The notes beneath the pieces were generated by a model. The model worked only from the letters and a program-made list of their open reading frames with translations. It was not told the DNA's origin and did not search any database. A program made the position numbers and the translations under genes. DNA of 53,807 bases from Hoylesella timonensis 4401737 = DSM 22865 = JCM 15640 (GTDB lineage Bacteria; Bacteroidota; Bacteroidia; Bacteroidales; Bacteroidaceae). Numbering within the stretch: the first letter of the stretch is position 1; every line of letters begins with the position of its first letter. Shown piece by piece: positions 6,283 to 16,100 of the stretch. The stretch lies in assembly GCF_000455445.1 (NCBI RefSeq), contig NZ_HG417090.1, positions 63,599 to 117,405 on the forward strand, given 5' to 3'.

Positions 6283-6340
6283 GTGGGTCAAAAAGTGGGT
6301 CAAAAAGTGGGTCAAAAAGTGGGTCAAAAAGTGGGTCAAG
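6283..6340. repeat. 12-bp tandem repeat (five units) beside tRNA-Ser
   Basis: GTGGGTCAAAAA is repeated head to tail from 6283, with four identical units and a fifth that changes to GTGGGTCAAG. It lies 70 bases from the tRNA-Ser 3' end, at the likely boundary of the accessory region. Perfect repeats suggest recent slippage. Iteron-like binding by a mobile-element protein is possible but unsupported. Confidence 0.85.
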
Positions 6341-6361
6341 AAATAAACAAGGGGAAACTAA

Positions 6362-6391
6362 AAATCCCTAAGTTGTTGTAACTTAGGGATT
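6362..6391 (-). terminator. Rho-independent terminator of tRNA-Ser
   Basis: AAATCCCTAAGTT pairs perfectly with AACTTAGGGATTT around a 5-base loop. On the minus strand it is followed by further T residues and comes 18 bases after the tRNA 3' end. Confidence 0.75.
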
Positions 6392-6408
6392 TGCGCTTAA
6401 TGCGATTG

Positions 6409-6493
6409 CGGAGAGAGAGGGATTCGAACCCCCGGCACCTCTCAGTGCGACGGTTTTCAAGACCGTTGTAATCGACCACTCTACCATCTCTCC
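6409..6493 (-). tRNA. tRNA-Ser (anticodon TGA)
   Basis: The reverse strand reads GGAGAGATGG..., with acceptor pairs GGAGAGA / TCTCTCC, anticodon loop TCTTGAAA in the arm ACGGTCTTGAAAACCGT, a long variable arm (GCACTGAGAGGTGC) typical of class II serine tRNAs, and the GGTTCGAATCC T-arm. Length is 85 bases without CCA. Its 3' end faces the accessory region, the usual orientation when an integrative element uses a tRNA 3' end as attachment site. Confidence 0.95.
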
Positions 6494-6530
6494 TTCACAT
6501 GATTATGTGACTTTAATTGTAAAGCGAGTG

Positions 6531-6538
6531 CAAAGGTA
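6531..6538 (-). promoter_or_regulatory. -7 box for tRNA-Ser
   Basis: On the minus strand the sequence is TACCTTTG, a full match to TAnnTTTG, 38 bases before the mature tRNA 5' end. A TCACAT/ATGTGA palindrome (6495-6510) lies between box and tRNA, in the 5' leader removed by RNase P. Confidence 0.65.
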
Positions 6539-6992
6539 AATGTTTTCATAGAAACAAAAGAATAAATACAGAAAAGAATTGATAGATTAATATTTGTTAA
6601 CATTAGAGTGTGGGTATTGGAATTGAACACTAAGTGTAAAGCTTACTTTTTGTGATTAGATTGTTTCTTGGTTTGCAGGTTCGTTTTGTCTTGGCTGTAT
6701 ATTTAGCATTTTATATCTGTTGAATATTTAACATTCGATATGAGGATGACAGTTGTTCTCCCTTACTGGGGAATAAGGAGTAGGGAACAAAGTCGAATGC
6801 TTACTTTCCGACACACAAACCTTGTTCTTACATTTTGTCATTGATACTGAACAAACACAACAAGACTTCTTTTACTGCTATTAAGCCTTATTTGAAGTTG
6901 AATGCCACGCCATGCACTTACAGCTGAATGTCAGTTTTCAACACCTAAGTAGTTAAATAAGGTTAATAAATAAAAGAATTATAGTACTATGC
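6539..6992. other. Non-coding spacer between tRNA-Ser and the PadR operon
   Basis: No reading frame with protein-like composition was found. A small CTCC-TTA / TAAGGAG hairpin near 6754-6775 is the only local structure noticed. Otherwise the spacer is AT-rich with no repeat shared with other parts of the window. Confidence 0.5.
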
Positions 6993-7024
6993 TTTGCAAG
7001 GTACTTGTATTTTGCATACATTTG
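6993..7024 (+). promoter_or_regulatory. Promoter of the PadR-PspC operon
   Basis: TTTG (6993-6996), 20 bases, then TACATTTG (7017-7024) is a full match to the Bacteroidetes housekeeping promoter. It places the transcript start near 7031, so start codons upstream of about 7040 for the PadR gene can be excluded. Confidence 0.75.
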
Positions 7025-7049
7025 CATCATCAACCATAAATTGATGATT

Positions 7050-7379
7050 ATGAATGTAGACAATGTGAAATCACAAATGCGCAAGGGAATGTTGGAATAC
7101 TGCATTTTGTTGTTGCTGGAAAAACAGGCAGCCTACACGTCTGACATCATTCAGCGGCTCAAGGAGGCCGAACTGCTGGTGGTGGAGGGAACGCTGTATC
7201 CGCTGCTTACACGACTGAAAAACGATCACTTGCTGAGTTATAACTGGCAGGAAAGTACGCAGGGACCACCCCGAAAATACTATATGCTCACCGACAAAGG
7301 GGCAGTCTTCCTCCGCGAATTGGATAAGGCGTGGGGAGAGATTGCCGCCACTGTCAATTTTCTGAAACAATCTAAATAA
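7050..7379 (+). CDS. PadR-family transcriptional regulator
   Basis: 109 residues with a winged helix: KGMLEYCILLLLEKQAAYTS (helix 1-2), IIQRLKEAELLVVEGTLYPL (recognition helix with the family's EGTLYPLLTRL signature), GPPRKYYMLTDKGA (wing), and a short C-terminal helix for dimerisation. It is likely a repressor responding to envelope stress or a ligand, and it autoregulates in most PadR systems. It is followed after 25 bases by a PspC-domain protein, a common Bacteroidetes pairing in which PadR controls the membrane protein. The start at 7050 (MNVDNVKSQ) is chosen because the promoter's predicted start site is at about 7031; ATG 7044 is also possible. Confidence 0.9.
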   Translation: MNVDNVKSQMRKGMLEYCILLLLEKQAAYTSDIIQRLKEAELLVVEGTLYPLLTRLKNDHLLSYNWQESTQGPPRKYYMLTDKGAVFLRELDKAWGEIAATVNFLKQSK

Positions 7380-7404
7380 GTTATTCATTATTCAACCAGT
7401 CATT

Positions 7405-9153
7405 ATGAAAAAAAATATTACCATCAATATGTTAGGCAGGCTTTACGCCATTGATGAAGACGCCTACGGACTGTTGCAACAATATATCGACACGCTGCGC
7501 AGCTATTTTGCGCATAAGCCCGATGGAAAAGAGATTGCCGACGACATTGAGGCTCGTATCGCAGAACTGTTTGACGACCTTAAGGCACAGGGAGTTGAGG
7601 CTATCAATATTCAGCACGTGCAGGACATCATTACGCGAATCGGAGATCCCAAAGAGATGGATGAGGATGAGCCGAAAGACGAGGAGACGGTAGAGCAAGA
7701 TGCGGAACAGTCGGAGGAAAAGAGTACGGTCAACCGACTGAAGGAGGAAGTTGCTGCTTATTTCGAGCGATTGAGAAAATCGGGCAAACGCCTTTATCGC
7801 GACCCCTCCGATAAAAAGATCACTGGACTGCTGGCTGGATGCGCCCGCTACTTTGGTGGCGACCCTTTGTGGTGGCGGTTAGCTTGTGTGCTGCTTGTCT
7901 TTATCACTTTCAATACGTCTTTGTCTTCTGGCATGTTTTTCCACGTAACGCCGTTTACATGGACACCGCTTTGGCTGGTGCTCATCTATTTCATGATTTC
8001 AATCATCACGCCAGTGGCACAGAATCCCGAAGACCGACTGAAAATGAAAGGAAAGGATGTGACGCCACAAAGCTTGGCACAGGAAGTGACCGAAGAACAC
8101 GTACAGGCAGATATTCCTCAAACTCGGCAGAGTGGGGCGATAGGATGTGTAGGAGGTTTTTTCAAAATTATCCTGCTGCTGATGAAAGGCTTCTTAATTC
8201 TTGTCTGCATTTTTGCCGGATTGGGATTGGTTACTTTATTGGCAGCCCTCATTGTGCTGCTGACCATGCCCGATCTGTTTGGCGACATTGAATTTGCGAC
8301 GCTCTATTCAAATGCGGTTAGTCCAACATTGAGTGTGGTATGTGTTGTCAGTATGGCAGGTGTGCTTTTCATTCCCCTTTATTGCGGCATTCACTCAATA
8401 CTTAGCAACACCAAGAAACTCCTGCCGATGGGTACTCCGCAACGCTTGATGTGGGTGGGCGTATGGACTGCGAGCCTCATTGTGGCGATTGTCAGTGGCA
8501 TCGCCATTGGTGCAAGAATTTCCATTGCCGAGGAGAAACAAGGTGATATGAGACACGAGGCGTACATCAAGAAGAATACACACAATGGCGTATTCATCAA
8601 CGAAACCGATTGGGATTTCCTGAATCAAGGCGGATGGTATTTGTTGGTCGATCCGTCAAATCGTGAGGATCACTACACTTCAAATGGAGAATATTACACT
8701 GGCAACCAGAATGTGCGGTATTTGGACGGTTACTCAGACTGGGGACTGAACTATCAAGTGGAGCGTGAGAAAACCGATGTTGCCCCTGGCACATACACTT
8801 TGAGTGTGGTCGCTCGTACCAATGGCAAAGGAGCCTATGTATATGCCATTGCCGATGGACACAAATATATGGTGGAGATACCAGCCAATGGCAATACGAG
8901 TGGGAATATCTGGGCAGAGGCGAAACGTAGGTTGAGCATCGCAGACTCGCTCTCATCCGATCCGGACAGGACCTATTATCAGAATATCGTTGAGGCTAAC
9001 GATGGCAATGGATATGGATGGAACCGCATAGAGCTCAAGAATATACGCAGTACCAAAGGCACCGTTCGCTACGGTGTTTCCACCAAATCGAGCTTCACAG
9101 GCACCACTTTCGCAGGGCAATGGGTATCGGCAGCCGACTTCAACTTGAAATAG
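7405..9153 (+). CDS. PspC-domain membrane protein
   Basis: 582 residues. An acidic N-terminal segment (about 1-125, including IADDIEARIAELFDDLK, shared with Bacteroidetes PspC proteins) precedes the PspC domain near 128-210 (SDKKITGLLAGCARYFGGDP, then WWRLACVLLVFI and PLWLVLIYFMI). Three or four further membrane segments follow: FFKIILLLMKGFLILVCIFA, the VTLLAALIVLLTMP helix, VSMAGVLFIPLYCGI and GVWTASLIVAIVSGIAIG. The C-terminal 200 residues are soluble and probably periplasmic. PspC proteins take part in phage-shock-type envelope stress control. It is second in the PadR operon. Confidence 0.85.
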   Translation: MKKNITINMLGRLYAIDEDAYGLLQQYIDTLRSYFAHKPDGKEIADDIEARIAELFDDLKAQGVEAINIQHVQDIITRIGDPKEMDEDEPKDEETVEQDAEQSEEKSTVNRLKEEVAAYFERLRKSGKRLYRDPSDKKITGLLAGCARYFGGDPLWWRLACVLLVFITFNTSLSSGMFFHVTPFTWTPLWLVLIYFMISIITPVAQNPEDRLKMKGKDVTPQSLAQEVTEEHVQADIPQTRQSGAIGCVGGFFKIILLLMKGFLILVCIFAGLGLVTLLAALIVLLTMPDLFGDIEFATLYSNAVSPTLSVVCVVSMAGVLFIPLYCGIHSILSNTKKLLPMGTPQRLMWVGVWTASLIVAIVSGIAIGARISIAEEKQGDMRHEAYIKKNTHNGVFINETDWDFLNQGGWYLLVDPSNREDHYTSNGEYYTGNQNVRYLDGYSDWGLNYQVEREKTDVAPGTYTLSVVARTNGKGAYVYAIADGHKYMVEIPANGNTSGNIWAEAKRRLSIADSLSSDPDRTYYQNIVEANDGNGYGWNRIELKNIRSTKGTVRYGVSTKSSFTGTTFAGQWVSAADFNLK

Positions 9154-9261
9154 ATGGCGCAATCAAGTTTACTTTTGCAAACAATAGTGTGGATGTTAGT
9201 GTGAATGATGGCTTATATTGACTATTTACTCAGAGTTGATGAAGAATCATGATTTTTAGGT

Positions 9262-9336
9262 ATTGTAATATTTTTATTCATTTAATACTTTTGCAAAATA
9301 ATTTAGCGTTCATTAAATACATTAAAATGAATCGCT
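9262..9336 (+). promoter_or_regulatory. Promoter and operator-like palindrome of the TonB receptor gene
   Basis: ATTG (9262-9265), 20 bases, then TACTTTTG (9286-9293) matches the Bacteroidetes promoter. Just downstream, over the predicted start site, AGCG-TTCATT (9305-9314) is mirrored by AATGAA-TCGCT (9326-9336). A palindrome over the start site is the expected place for a repressor such as an iron-responsive one, but the regulator is unknown. Confidence 0.6.
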
Positions 9337-9365
9337 TAATATAGTATTTACAAATATTATTTCAC

Positions 9366-11501
9366 ATGAAGAAAAAAAATTACTTAATTCTTAGTATGAT
9401 TATTACGACGTATGCATTTGGTAATGCCAAAGAGCATATTAAGACAGATTCAACGTATCTTTTAAAGGAAGTCGTTATAAACACTACACGTATCCCTGAA
9501 ATAAAGTCAAATGCTGCTGCAACAGTAACAATTATAGATCAAAAGCAAATTGCAGCAATGAGTAAAGCAGAACCTGATTTATCTCACCTTTTAGGTTTAC
9601 TTACTCCAAGCATGGCGTTAGCAAGCAATACAACAAGTTCACGCTCACAATCTCTTCGAGGCAGGGGTGCTCTCATATTAATAGACGGGATTCCACAATC
9701 CACTCCATTAAGATCTACAGACCGTGATATACGTTCTATAGATGTCTCTGCTATTGATCACATTGAAATAGTAAAGGGTTCGACTGCATTATACGGAAAT
9801 GGTGCTATCGGTGGTGTGATAAACATTATCACAAAAAAGAATACAAAGAACAAAAAAATTGCCGGTGAGTCTTCTCTCTCAGGTTCAACTTATAATTTCT
9901 ATCATGGAACACAAGGAATGGGCTATCGTGTCAACCAACAACTTTATGGTTCTATAGATAAGTTAAACTATCTTGTTAGCGGTTCTTTTGTAAAAACAGG
10001 TAGTAGTATTGATGGTTCTGGGGAATATATCTCTCCACGCTATGGGTTAGGTGATACTTATACGTCAAATGCTCTTATTAAATTAGGCTATGCATTATCA
10101 GCCAAGAATAAAATAGAATTTATGTATAATTTCTATCGGAGCTTGCAGCATACTGCTCTTGTTCAGCAAAAAGGAGAATATCTAAAGAGTCCAGCTATAG
10201 GTATCTTCGGTGAAAAAGACCCACAGGCCACTGATGAAGGCACACCATATAATCATAATGCGTATCTAAAATTTTCCTCTCGTAAATTATTCTCAAATAC
10301 AGATTTTGAAGCTTCTATATATGGTACAAGTTTATACACAATATTTGATTTCAGAAAACATAACCCGAAAAAACCGCGCTGGGAAGAAAAAAGTGGACAA
10401 GCTACCATCAAAGATCAAAAGATTGGTTTCCGTTCTCAATTTAATACATTCTTGTCAATATCTGACAATCTCTTCACTCGTCTTACTTATGGATATGATT
10501 ATCTTTTAGATAAAACCTCTCAGCCACTTGTAGATGGACGTTATTGGGTTCCTAAACTTCAGAGTAGTAATCATGCTCCATTCTTGCAAACAAAGACAAC
10601 TCTTTGGCAATGTCTTAATGTAAAATTAGGAGGACGTTATGACGTTATAGATGTCAATGTACCTGATTACGATATATTGCGTACAAAACTCAGCAGTCCT
10701 GAAGTACATGTTAAGGGAGGAAAACTAAAATATGATAATTTCTCATTTAATGCAGGTATATCTTTCAATAAGTTGCCGATATTTCAACCTTTCGTTGCCT
10801 TTTCGCAAGGTTTTTCTATTTTTGATTTAGGGCGGACGCTGCGTGCAGCTAAAGAAGACGTTTTATCCAAGATTATTACTGAGCCAGTAAAGACAAATAA
10901 CTTTGAATTAGGTGTATACTCTGATATCAATCATAGGTTACAGCTAAATGGATCTGTTTTTTATACTTATTCAAAGTTGGGAAGCGACCTTAAAATTGAT
11001 GAAGCTGGTTTTTGGGTAGTCAACCGAACACCTCAAAAGGTATATGGAATGGAATTGAATGCAGATGCGCAAATATTAAACAACTTAAAAGCAGGTGCCA
11101 ATTTCACATGGTTTGAGGGGAAGCTCAAGTCTACTTCAGACAAATGGGATACCTATATGTCTAACATATCTATCCCTGCAGCCAAGTTTGCTATGTATAT
11201 TGATTATGCTCCCATTAAGAATATGTATATGCAGCTACATTACGTTCATACAGGAGACCGTAACCGCTTTGATACCACAGGTAAAGGTAGATATAAAGAG
11301 GGAGAAGGAAAAGTTAGTAGTATAAATTTACTCAACTTTTCAACAGGAATAAGTTTAAAGGATTGGGAACTTAATTTAGGTATCTCAAACTTGCTTAATA
11401 ATACTTATTATACACCGGCTTCTATGTTGATGGCAAGAGATGCAGAGTATGCGCATGCTGATGGACGTAAGATAACATTAACTGCTACATTTAAGTATTA
11501 G
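9366..11501 (+). CDS. TonB-dependent outer membrane receptor
   Basis: 711 residues. A signal peptide (MKKKNYLILSMIITTYAFG) precedes a TonB-box-like EVVIN near residue 36 and a plug domain with RSQSLRGRGALILIDGIPQ, RDIRSIDVSAIDHIEIVKGS and TALYGNGAIGGVINI. A 22-strand-type barrel runs to the C-terminal aromatic residue (TLTATFKY). There is no SusC-type carboxypeptidase-like N-terminal extension and no SusD gene nearby, so a siderophore, haem or vitamin ligand is more likely than glycans. Codons are clearly AT-richer than in the flanking PspC and beta-galactosidase genes, suggesting recent acquisition. It is a single-gene unit with its own promoter and a terminator at 11731. Confidence 0.85.
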   Translation: MKKKNYLILSMIITTYAFGNAKEHIKTDSTYLLKEVVINTTRIPEIKSNAAATVTIIDQKQIAAMSKAEPDLSHLLGLLTPSMALASNTTSSRSQSLRGRGALILIDGIPQSTPLRSTDRDIRSIDVSAIDHIEIVKGSTALYGNGAIGGVINIITKKNTKNKKIAGESSLSGSTYNFYHGTQGMGYRVNQQLYGSIDKLNYLVSGSFVKTGSSIDGSGEYISPRYGLGDTYTSNALIKLGYALSAKNKIEFMYNFYRSLQHTALVQQKGEYLKSPAIGIFGEKDPQATDEGTPYNHNAYLKFSSRKLFSNTDFEASIYGTSLYTIFDFRKHNPKKPRWEEKSGQATIKDQKIGFRSQFNTFLSISDNLFTRLTYGYDYLLDKTSQPLVDGRYWVPKLQSSNHAPFLQTKTTLWQCLNVKLGGRYDVIDVNVPDYDILRTKLSSPEVHVKGGKLKYDNFSFNAGISFNKLPIFQPFVAFSQGFSIFDLGRTLRAAKEDVLSKIITEPVKTNNFELGVYSDINHRLQLNGSVFYTYSKLGSDLKIDEAGFWVVNRTPQKVYGMELNADAQILNNLKAGANFTWFEGKLKSTSDKWDTYMSNISIPAAKFAMYIDYAPIKNMYMQLHYVHTGDRNRFDTTGKGRYKEGEGKVSSINLLNFSTGISLKDWELNLGISNLLNNTYYTPASMLMARDAEYAHADGRKITLTATFKY

Positions 11502-11730
11502 AAACTGAGGTCATAATGATGACCAGCATTAAATATATATTGGGAGTTCTACAACAATGTTCTCAAATAACATGTTCAAAAAGTTCATTTTTTGATGCAA
11601 ATTAGAGGAATATAATTCTTAAGAATTTCGTACTGATAATATTATAATAATGAGTCAAGATGGAGCGTCAATACTCCATTGCAATAAGTACGAATCTATA
11701 ATATTGAAACAAACCCTCCCTTAAAAGATA

Positions 11731-11776
11731 GAAAGAGCCATATCAACACTCGAAAACAGAGTTTGATATGGCTTTC
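11731..11776 (+). terminator. Terminator downstream of the TonB receptor
   Basis: GAAAGAGCCATATCAA pairs with TTGATATGGCTTTC with one bulge, loop about 16 bases, followed by TTAATATG. It lies 230 bases after the stop codon. Confidence 0.6.
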
Positions 11777-12149
11777 TTAATATGCTCGTAAGAATCCAGT
11801 ATTAGTTGTCTTAGTGTGGGTTAGCTATTGAAACTCGTGTGGAATGATACATTCAGCTTTGTTTTTATAGCCATTTGAAAATCAATAAAACAATCACTGA
11901 TAAAAGTTGACAAAGTGAGCAGGTTCTTGTAATATTATAGAAAAAATAAATAATTATGAAAGAAAAATAGTCAATCAACTAAACTAAAGGGATTGTCGCT
12001 AATAAAATTAACCACACTGCTAAATTATTAAATTCCAAAATTATAAAGTAACATTCTCGGAAAACTTTACGAGTTTCTCTCCTCAATACTCGACTCCCTA
12101 TAAAGTCAACCAGTAATTTCAAATTTAGTCATTCAAGGAAGAAATCCTT
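11777..12149. other. Non-coding AT-rich spacer
   Basis: Nothing gene-like on either strand. It leads into dispersed repeat copy A and shows no similarity that I could see to the sequences before copies B and C. Confidence 0.5.
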
Positions 12150-12554
12150 TTTGTCCTAAAAAATGACAAAAAAACGGGGGTTGAAAAAGTGGTAAATAGA
12201 GAGAAAAATAAGCATACTATGTGTAAAAAGCAGGTGTATGATGCTCTTGAAAGAGTGAAAAAAGGGATTTTTTCGCTTAAAACATTGAAATAAGGTTGCT
12301 GTGAACAGTAGTTTGTACGACTATTCACATGGAGTAAGGGGACTAAAGCATGTAGATAAGGGCATTAGGTCAATGCTTTAGTGCTTAGAAAGTTTGAAAG
12401 ATGGACGTTAATTTGCGACACATTGTTGTAATAGATTGTGAGACAAATAGATACAAAAGTCGCTCATTTCTCGCGTATTTGAGACGAAGATGCAAGTTGG
12501 TTGTAAATATGCGAATTATGAGGAGGGTGTTGTAAAGATATTTCACATTTTTTT
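12150..12554 (+). repeat. Dispersed intergenic repeat, copy A
   Basis: About 400 bases shared, in the same order, with copies at 24781, 42541 and 53675. Landmarks: a tract of the type GACAAAAAA...GAAATAGAGAAAAA; hairpin 1 at 12321-12360 (CTATTCACATG...GCATGTAGATAAG around AGTAAGGGGACTAAA); CAATGCTTTAG; hairpin 2 at 12463-12522 (CTCATTTCTCGCGTATTT ... AAATATGCGAATTATGAG); and a terminal TTGTAAAGATATTTCACATTT. No open frame is kept among copies, so it is non-coding. Confidence 0.75.
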
Positions 12555-12639
12555 GGACGAGAATGTTTGGTTTTGTTAAGCGTTTTTCCACTCGTGGGCT
12601 TGTCCACAAATGCAACTTTTCCACATAAAAAACGACATA

Positions 12640-12725
12640 TTTTGTGGTTGTAAACAGCGTCGAAGAAATGAACAACGAAATTAGCAAAAAGCACGAAAAT
12701 ATGTGTGCGATGTTAAGAAACCAAA
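12640..12725 (+). repeat. Second dispersed repeat block, copy 1
   Basis: GTAAACAGCGTCGAAGAAAT, then AACAACGAAATTAGCA and TGTGTGCGATGTTAAG. It matches 42345-42430 at many positions (AGAAGAAATCAACAGCGAAA, TTAACAGAAAAGACGGAAAT). It lies downstream of the main repeat here but upstream of it at 42345, so it is a separate family or a rearranged part. Confidence 0.5.
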
Positions 12726-12774
12726 GAACGTAGCCGTTCTGTTGAAAAGAAAGTGCCTTTGCATGGCTTGAATG

Positions 12775-12971
12775 TAGGCTGGTTCTATAAATTACCACCG
12801 CATATAGTCATTAAATTTTTATGAAATACGTTTTGTTATCTTTTGGCTTCTTTTTGGTTCAAAATGTAAGTTCGTTCAGTCGTGTAGCTCGCTACACTTC
12901 TTCACTCTCTTGCATTTTGACCTCAAAAATAAGCTCAAAATCTAACAAAGCTAATTTATAGAACCAGCCTA
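12775..12971. mobile_element. MITE-like palindromic element (197 bp)
   Basis: Perfect 20-bp terminal inverted repeats: TAGGCTGGTTCTATAAATTA at 12775-12794 and its reverse complement at 12952-12971. Both ends are flanked by ATG/AATG, a possible short target duplication. The interior is itself an imperfect palindrome: TCAAAATG...CATTTTGA, with a TGTAGCTCGCTACA centre. There is no transposase gene, so it would be moved by a protein encoded elsewhere or act as a folded RNA. Confidence 0.75.
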
Positions 12972-13129
12972 TAATGAACGCTAACGATCACCGAACGAAA
13001 CGGATTTGGCAACGACACACAGCGTGTTGATGTCGGCAGAGCTGTTTCTTTCGAAGAACGTTAGCGTTCTTTGATTCCAACTGTCGGATTCGTATTCGAT
13101 GTTCAGTTGGTTAGGGCATTGCCTGCAAC

Positions 13130-16100
13130 TTAGTTGAGAATTGTAAATTCTGCACAAGTAGCAAAGTCCTGCCCATCGTGTGAATGAAGTGCGGTGAAGC
13201 GGAGATAACGTGCTTTAACGGGCTTGTTAAACATTACTCGCTGTAGTGCTTTTGTTTTTGGGAATGTTCCGTCACTCCCTATTTGCGTCCACGTCTTTCC
13301 GTCTTGGCTAACTTCGACACGATAGTCCTTTACAAGTCCATTCCATGAATCTTGGCGGGGCAGGTAGGTAAAGCCAGTCATTGTCTTTACGGCTCCTCCA
13401 TCCAATTCAAACCAGTGCGGATAGTTTGCCACAGTAACGCTGTACATGGTGTGCCAGTAGGTGCGTGGGTTCCCATCGACAAGGTGGCTGGCATCCCCCT
13501 CTCCACTTTCAACACTGGATGCAAAACTGACGGTTACAGGAATGGTTTCTATCTTGTCAAACGATTCCTCATACTTGAAGTTCGATTCTTTCTGCCACGC
13601 ATTTACCTTACCGCCGTTGCGCAGATTGAACGGTCCATCGTATTTCATGGTCTTGTTTTTACCGTTGAGTTGGTAATAGACCGTATGACCTTGCTGGCCT
13701 TTGATGGTAACCTGACCCGTGTTGTCGCGTGTGATTGAAAGCGGAACTTCTGATGATGAACTCACCATTCCTGCCGCATTGAGTGTCGTGGAACGCATGT
13801 CGCTGACGGGACGAATGACGTATCCGAAGGTATGGGGCACTGCTTTCACCCTATCTTTCACCAAGGGAGCGCCTTGTCCACAACTGTTTCCACCCAATCC
13901 GGTGATGGCCAGGTCGAGATGGAGGTAGATACCATCGCTCTGTGGCAGTTCGTGTGGATGGTTAGCCATGGCCAGTTGCTGGGCGGAATAAGGCAGAGCG
14001 GAGAAGCTCATGTTATTCGTTGCGGTCGTAGCGAAGATGACTGACCGTCCATCTTCTCCCTGCAATGCTACCCAACGCGAATCGTTATGGTTGGCCATGT
14101 CCTGCGGTTTGGGGAAGTTTACGAACTCATCGGCCACATCTTGCTGTTCATAAATACCGATGTGCTGGGCGGTTTTTCGATCAGGATAGTTACCTATTGG
14201 GCCACGACCGTTGTAAACCATCATGCTCATGTCAGCAGGCAACTTCATGACATAGCCCAAACGAGGCAGGATGAGTTGTGTCTTGTTTGAGGTAATGCTA
14301 CTTTGGCTTTCCACGCTTCCATCGGGATAAACGGTGTAGATGACGTTGGTGGTGAACTTGAAGTCGGGACGTTTTCCCGTTTCTACCAACTTCTTCCAAT
14401 TCTTGTCGGCTCCTTCCAACTTGGCTGTAGACAATCCTTGACTCTCAACCTTGAAGCTAAGCGACACGCTACCATCACGGTTGCTCACCCATTTACAGTC
14501 CAATGCCTTGTGTTGCAGGTTGTGCAATCCATTCTCATACCATGCCTGGTAAGCCCAATTATCATTGTTAACCCATGCACGAAAGGCGTCGAGCTTGGGG
14601 CCGTTGCCTGCTGCAATGATGGTTTTTCCACCGTATACCAAACTATGAAGCGAACCCGTGGACTTGTCAAACACAATGGTGTTGCCGTTACCAGTGACTG
14701 TGATTTTGGATTCTTGTTGCATCACCTTGAGCGGCTGTAGGCTCTTATCCATCGTAGATGCAAGCGAAGGGCGCGTTATGGCTTTGTGAAGCTCCAGTTG
14801 CTGGTCAGCCTGAACATAGCCAGCCTTTGCCCAAGGTTTGTCGGCCTTGAGCTTAAAGCTGACGTCAAGACGGTAATCCTTGCCGGAATCCAGTGCATCG
14901 CAAAGTCCATCGACGCGCACCGTCTTGTGTTGGCGTGGCAGCACGCTGCCTAAAGGCAACACACCTTTTTTTACACGGATGCCATCAGCACTCAGCGACC
15001 AATGCACTTCATAGTCGGTTAAATCGTCAGTGTAATAGTTCTTATTGAAGATGTCGAGCGTGCCATCTTGCTGGTTCGCCCACGAAATGCCCACGTTTTG
15101 GTACACTTTTTTGACCTCAAAATATTGTGGCTTAGGTTTCATATCTCCAAAGATGATACCATTCATCACAAATTGTCCATCGTTGGGCGTGTCTCCAAAG
15201 TCGCCACCATAAGCCAAATAGCGTTGACCGTCCTTGGTATAGTTGTACATACTTTGGTCAATCCAGTCCCAGATAGCGCCTCCCATGAAGTAATTAGACG
15301 ATTCGATAGCGTCCCAATAATCTTGCAAATTTCCCACTGCATTACCCATGGAGTGTGCATATTCAGAGATATGGAAGGGGTATTTGATGTTCATCTTTCC
15401 CTTCACAGCTGTTCGAACCCAGTCAATAGAGGGGTATTGATTCGACCCCATGTCTACAATGTCATTATTGCGTTCGTACTGTACGGGGCGAGTTTGGTCA
15501 ACACTCTTCAGTGCTTGGTATGCTGCCACAAAGTTTTTCCCGGGTCCTGCTTCGTTCCCTAAGCTCCAAATAGCAATACTGGGTTCGTTGATAAACGATT
15601 GTACCATCTCCATCACCCTTGCCACATGTGCCTTGCGCCATTCCTTTGGATGAGAAAGCGACTCTTTTCCATAAAAATACTCATGGCTTTCGATGTTCGC
15701 TTCGCTTTCGAGAACGATACCATATTTATTGCATAGATAATAAAAATAAGGGTCGTTGGGATAGTGCGATGTTCTCACGTGGTTGATGTTGGCTCGCTTC
15801 ATCATCATGATTTCCTGAAACATCTGTTCGCGTGGAATAGCATGACCTGTTGTAGGGTTAGTATCATGGCGGTTTACACCCTTCAACTTCAGTGGTTGGT
15901 CATTGATATAAAAGTATCTCCCAGCCATGTTAAATTCGTCTTCATTGGCGGGTGTGTCCTTGATTTCTACGGTGCGGAAGCCGGTTTGAACGCTCACAAC
16001 CTCTGCTACCTTATTTTTTTTGTCCTTCAGTACTGCCACCAAAACATAGACATTGGGTTCTTCGGGTGTCCATGGCTTGATATTATTGAACTCAAAATCA

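Noticed and set aside
6283..6340. Possible CRISPR array
   Set aside because: Units are contiguous 12-mers with no spacers; it is a simple tandem repeat. The octamer arrays at 33189 and 39565 were dismissed as CRISPR for the same reason.
12385..12798. Minus-strand frame of 137 codons in the repeat-rich gap
   Set aside because: It runs through dispersed repeat copy A and into the MITE, and the other copies do not keep the frame.
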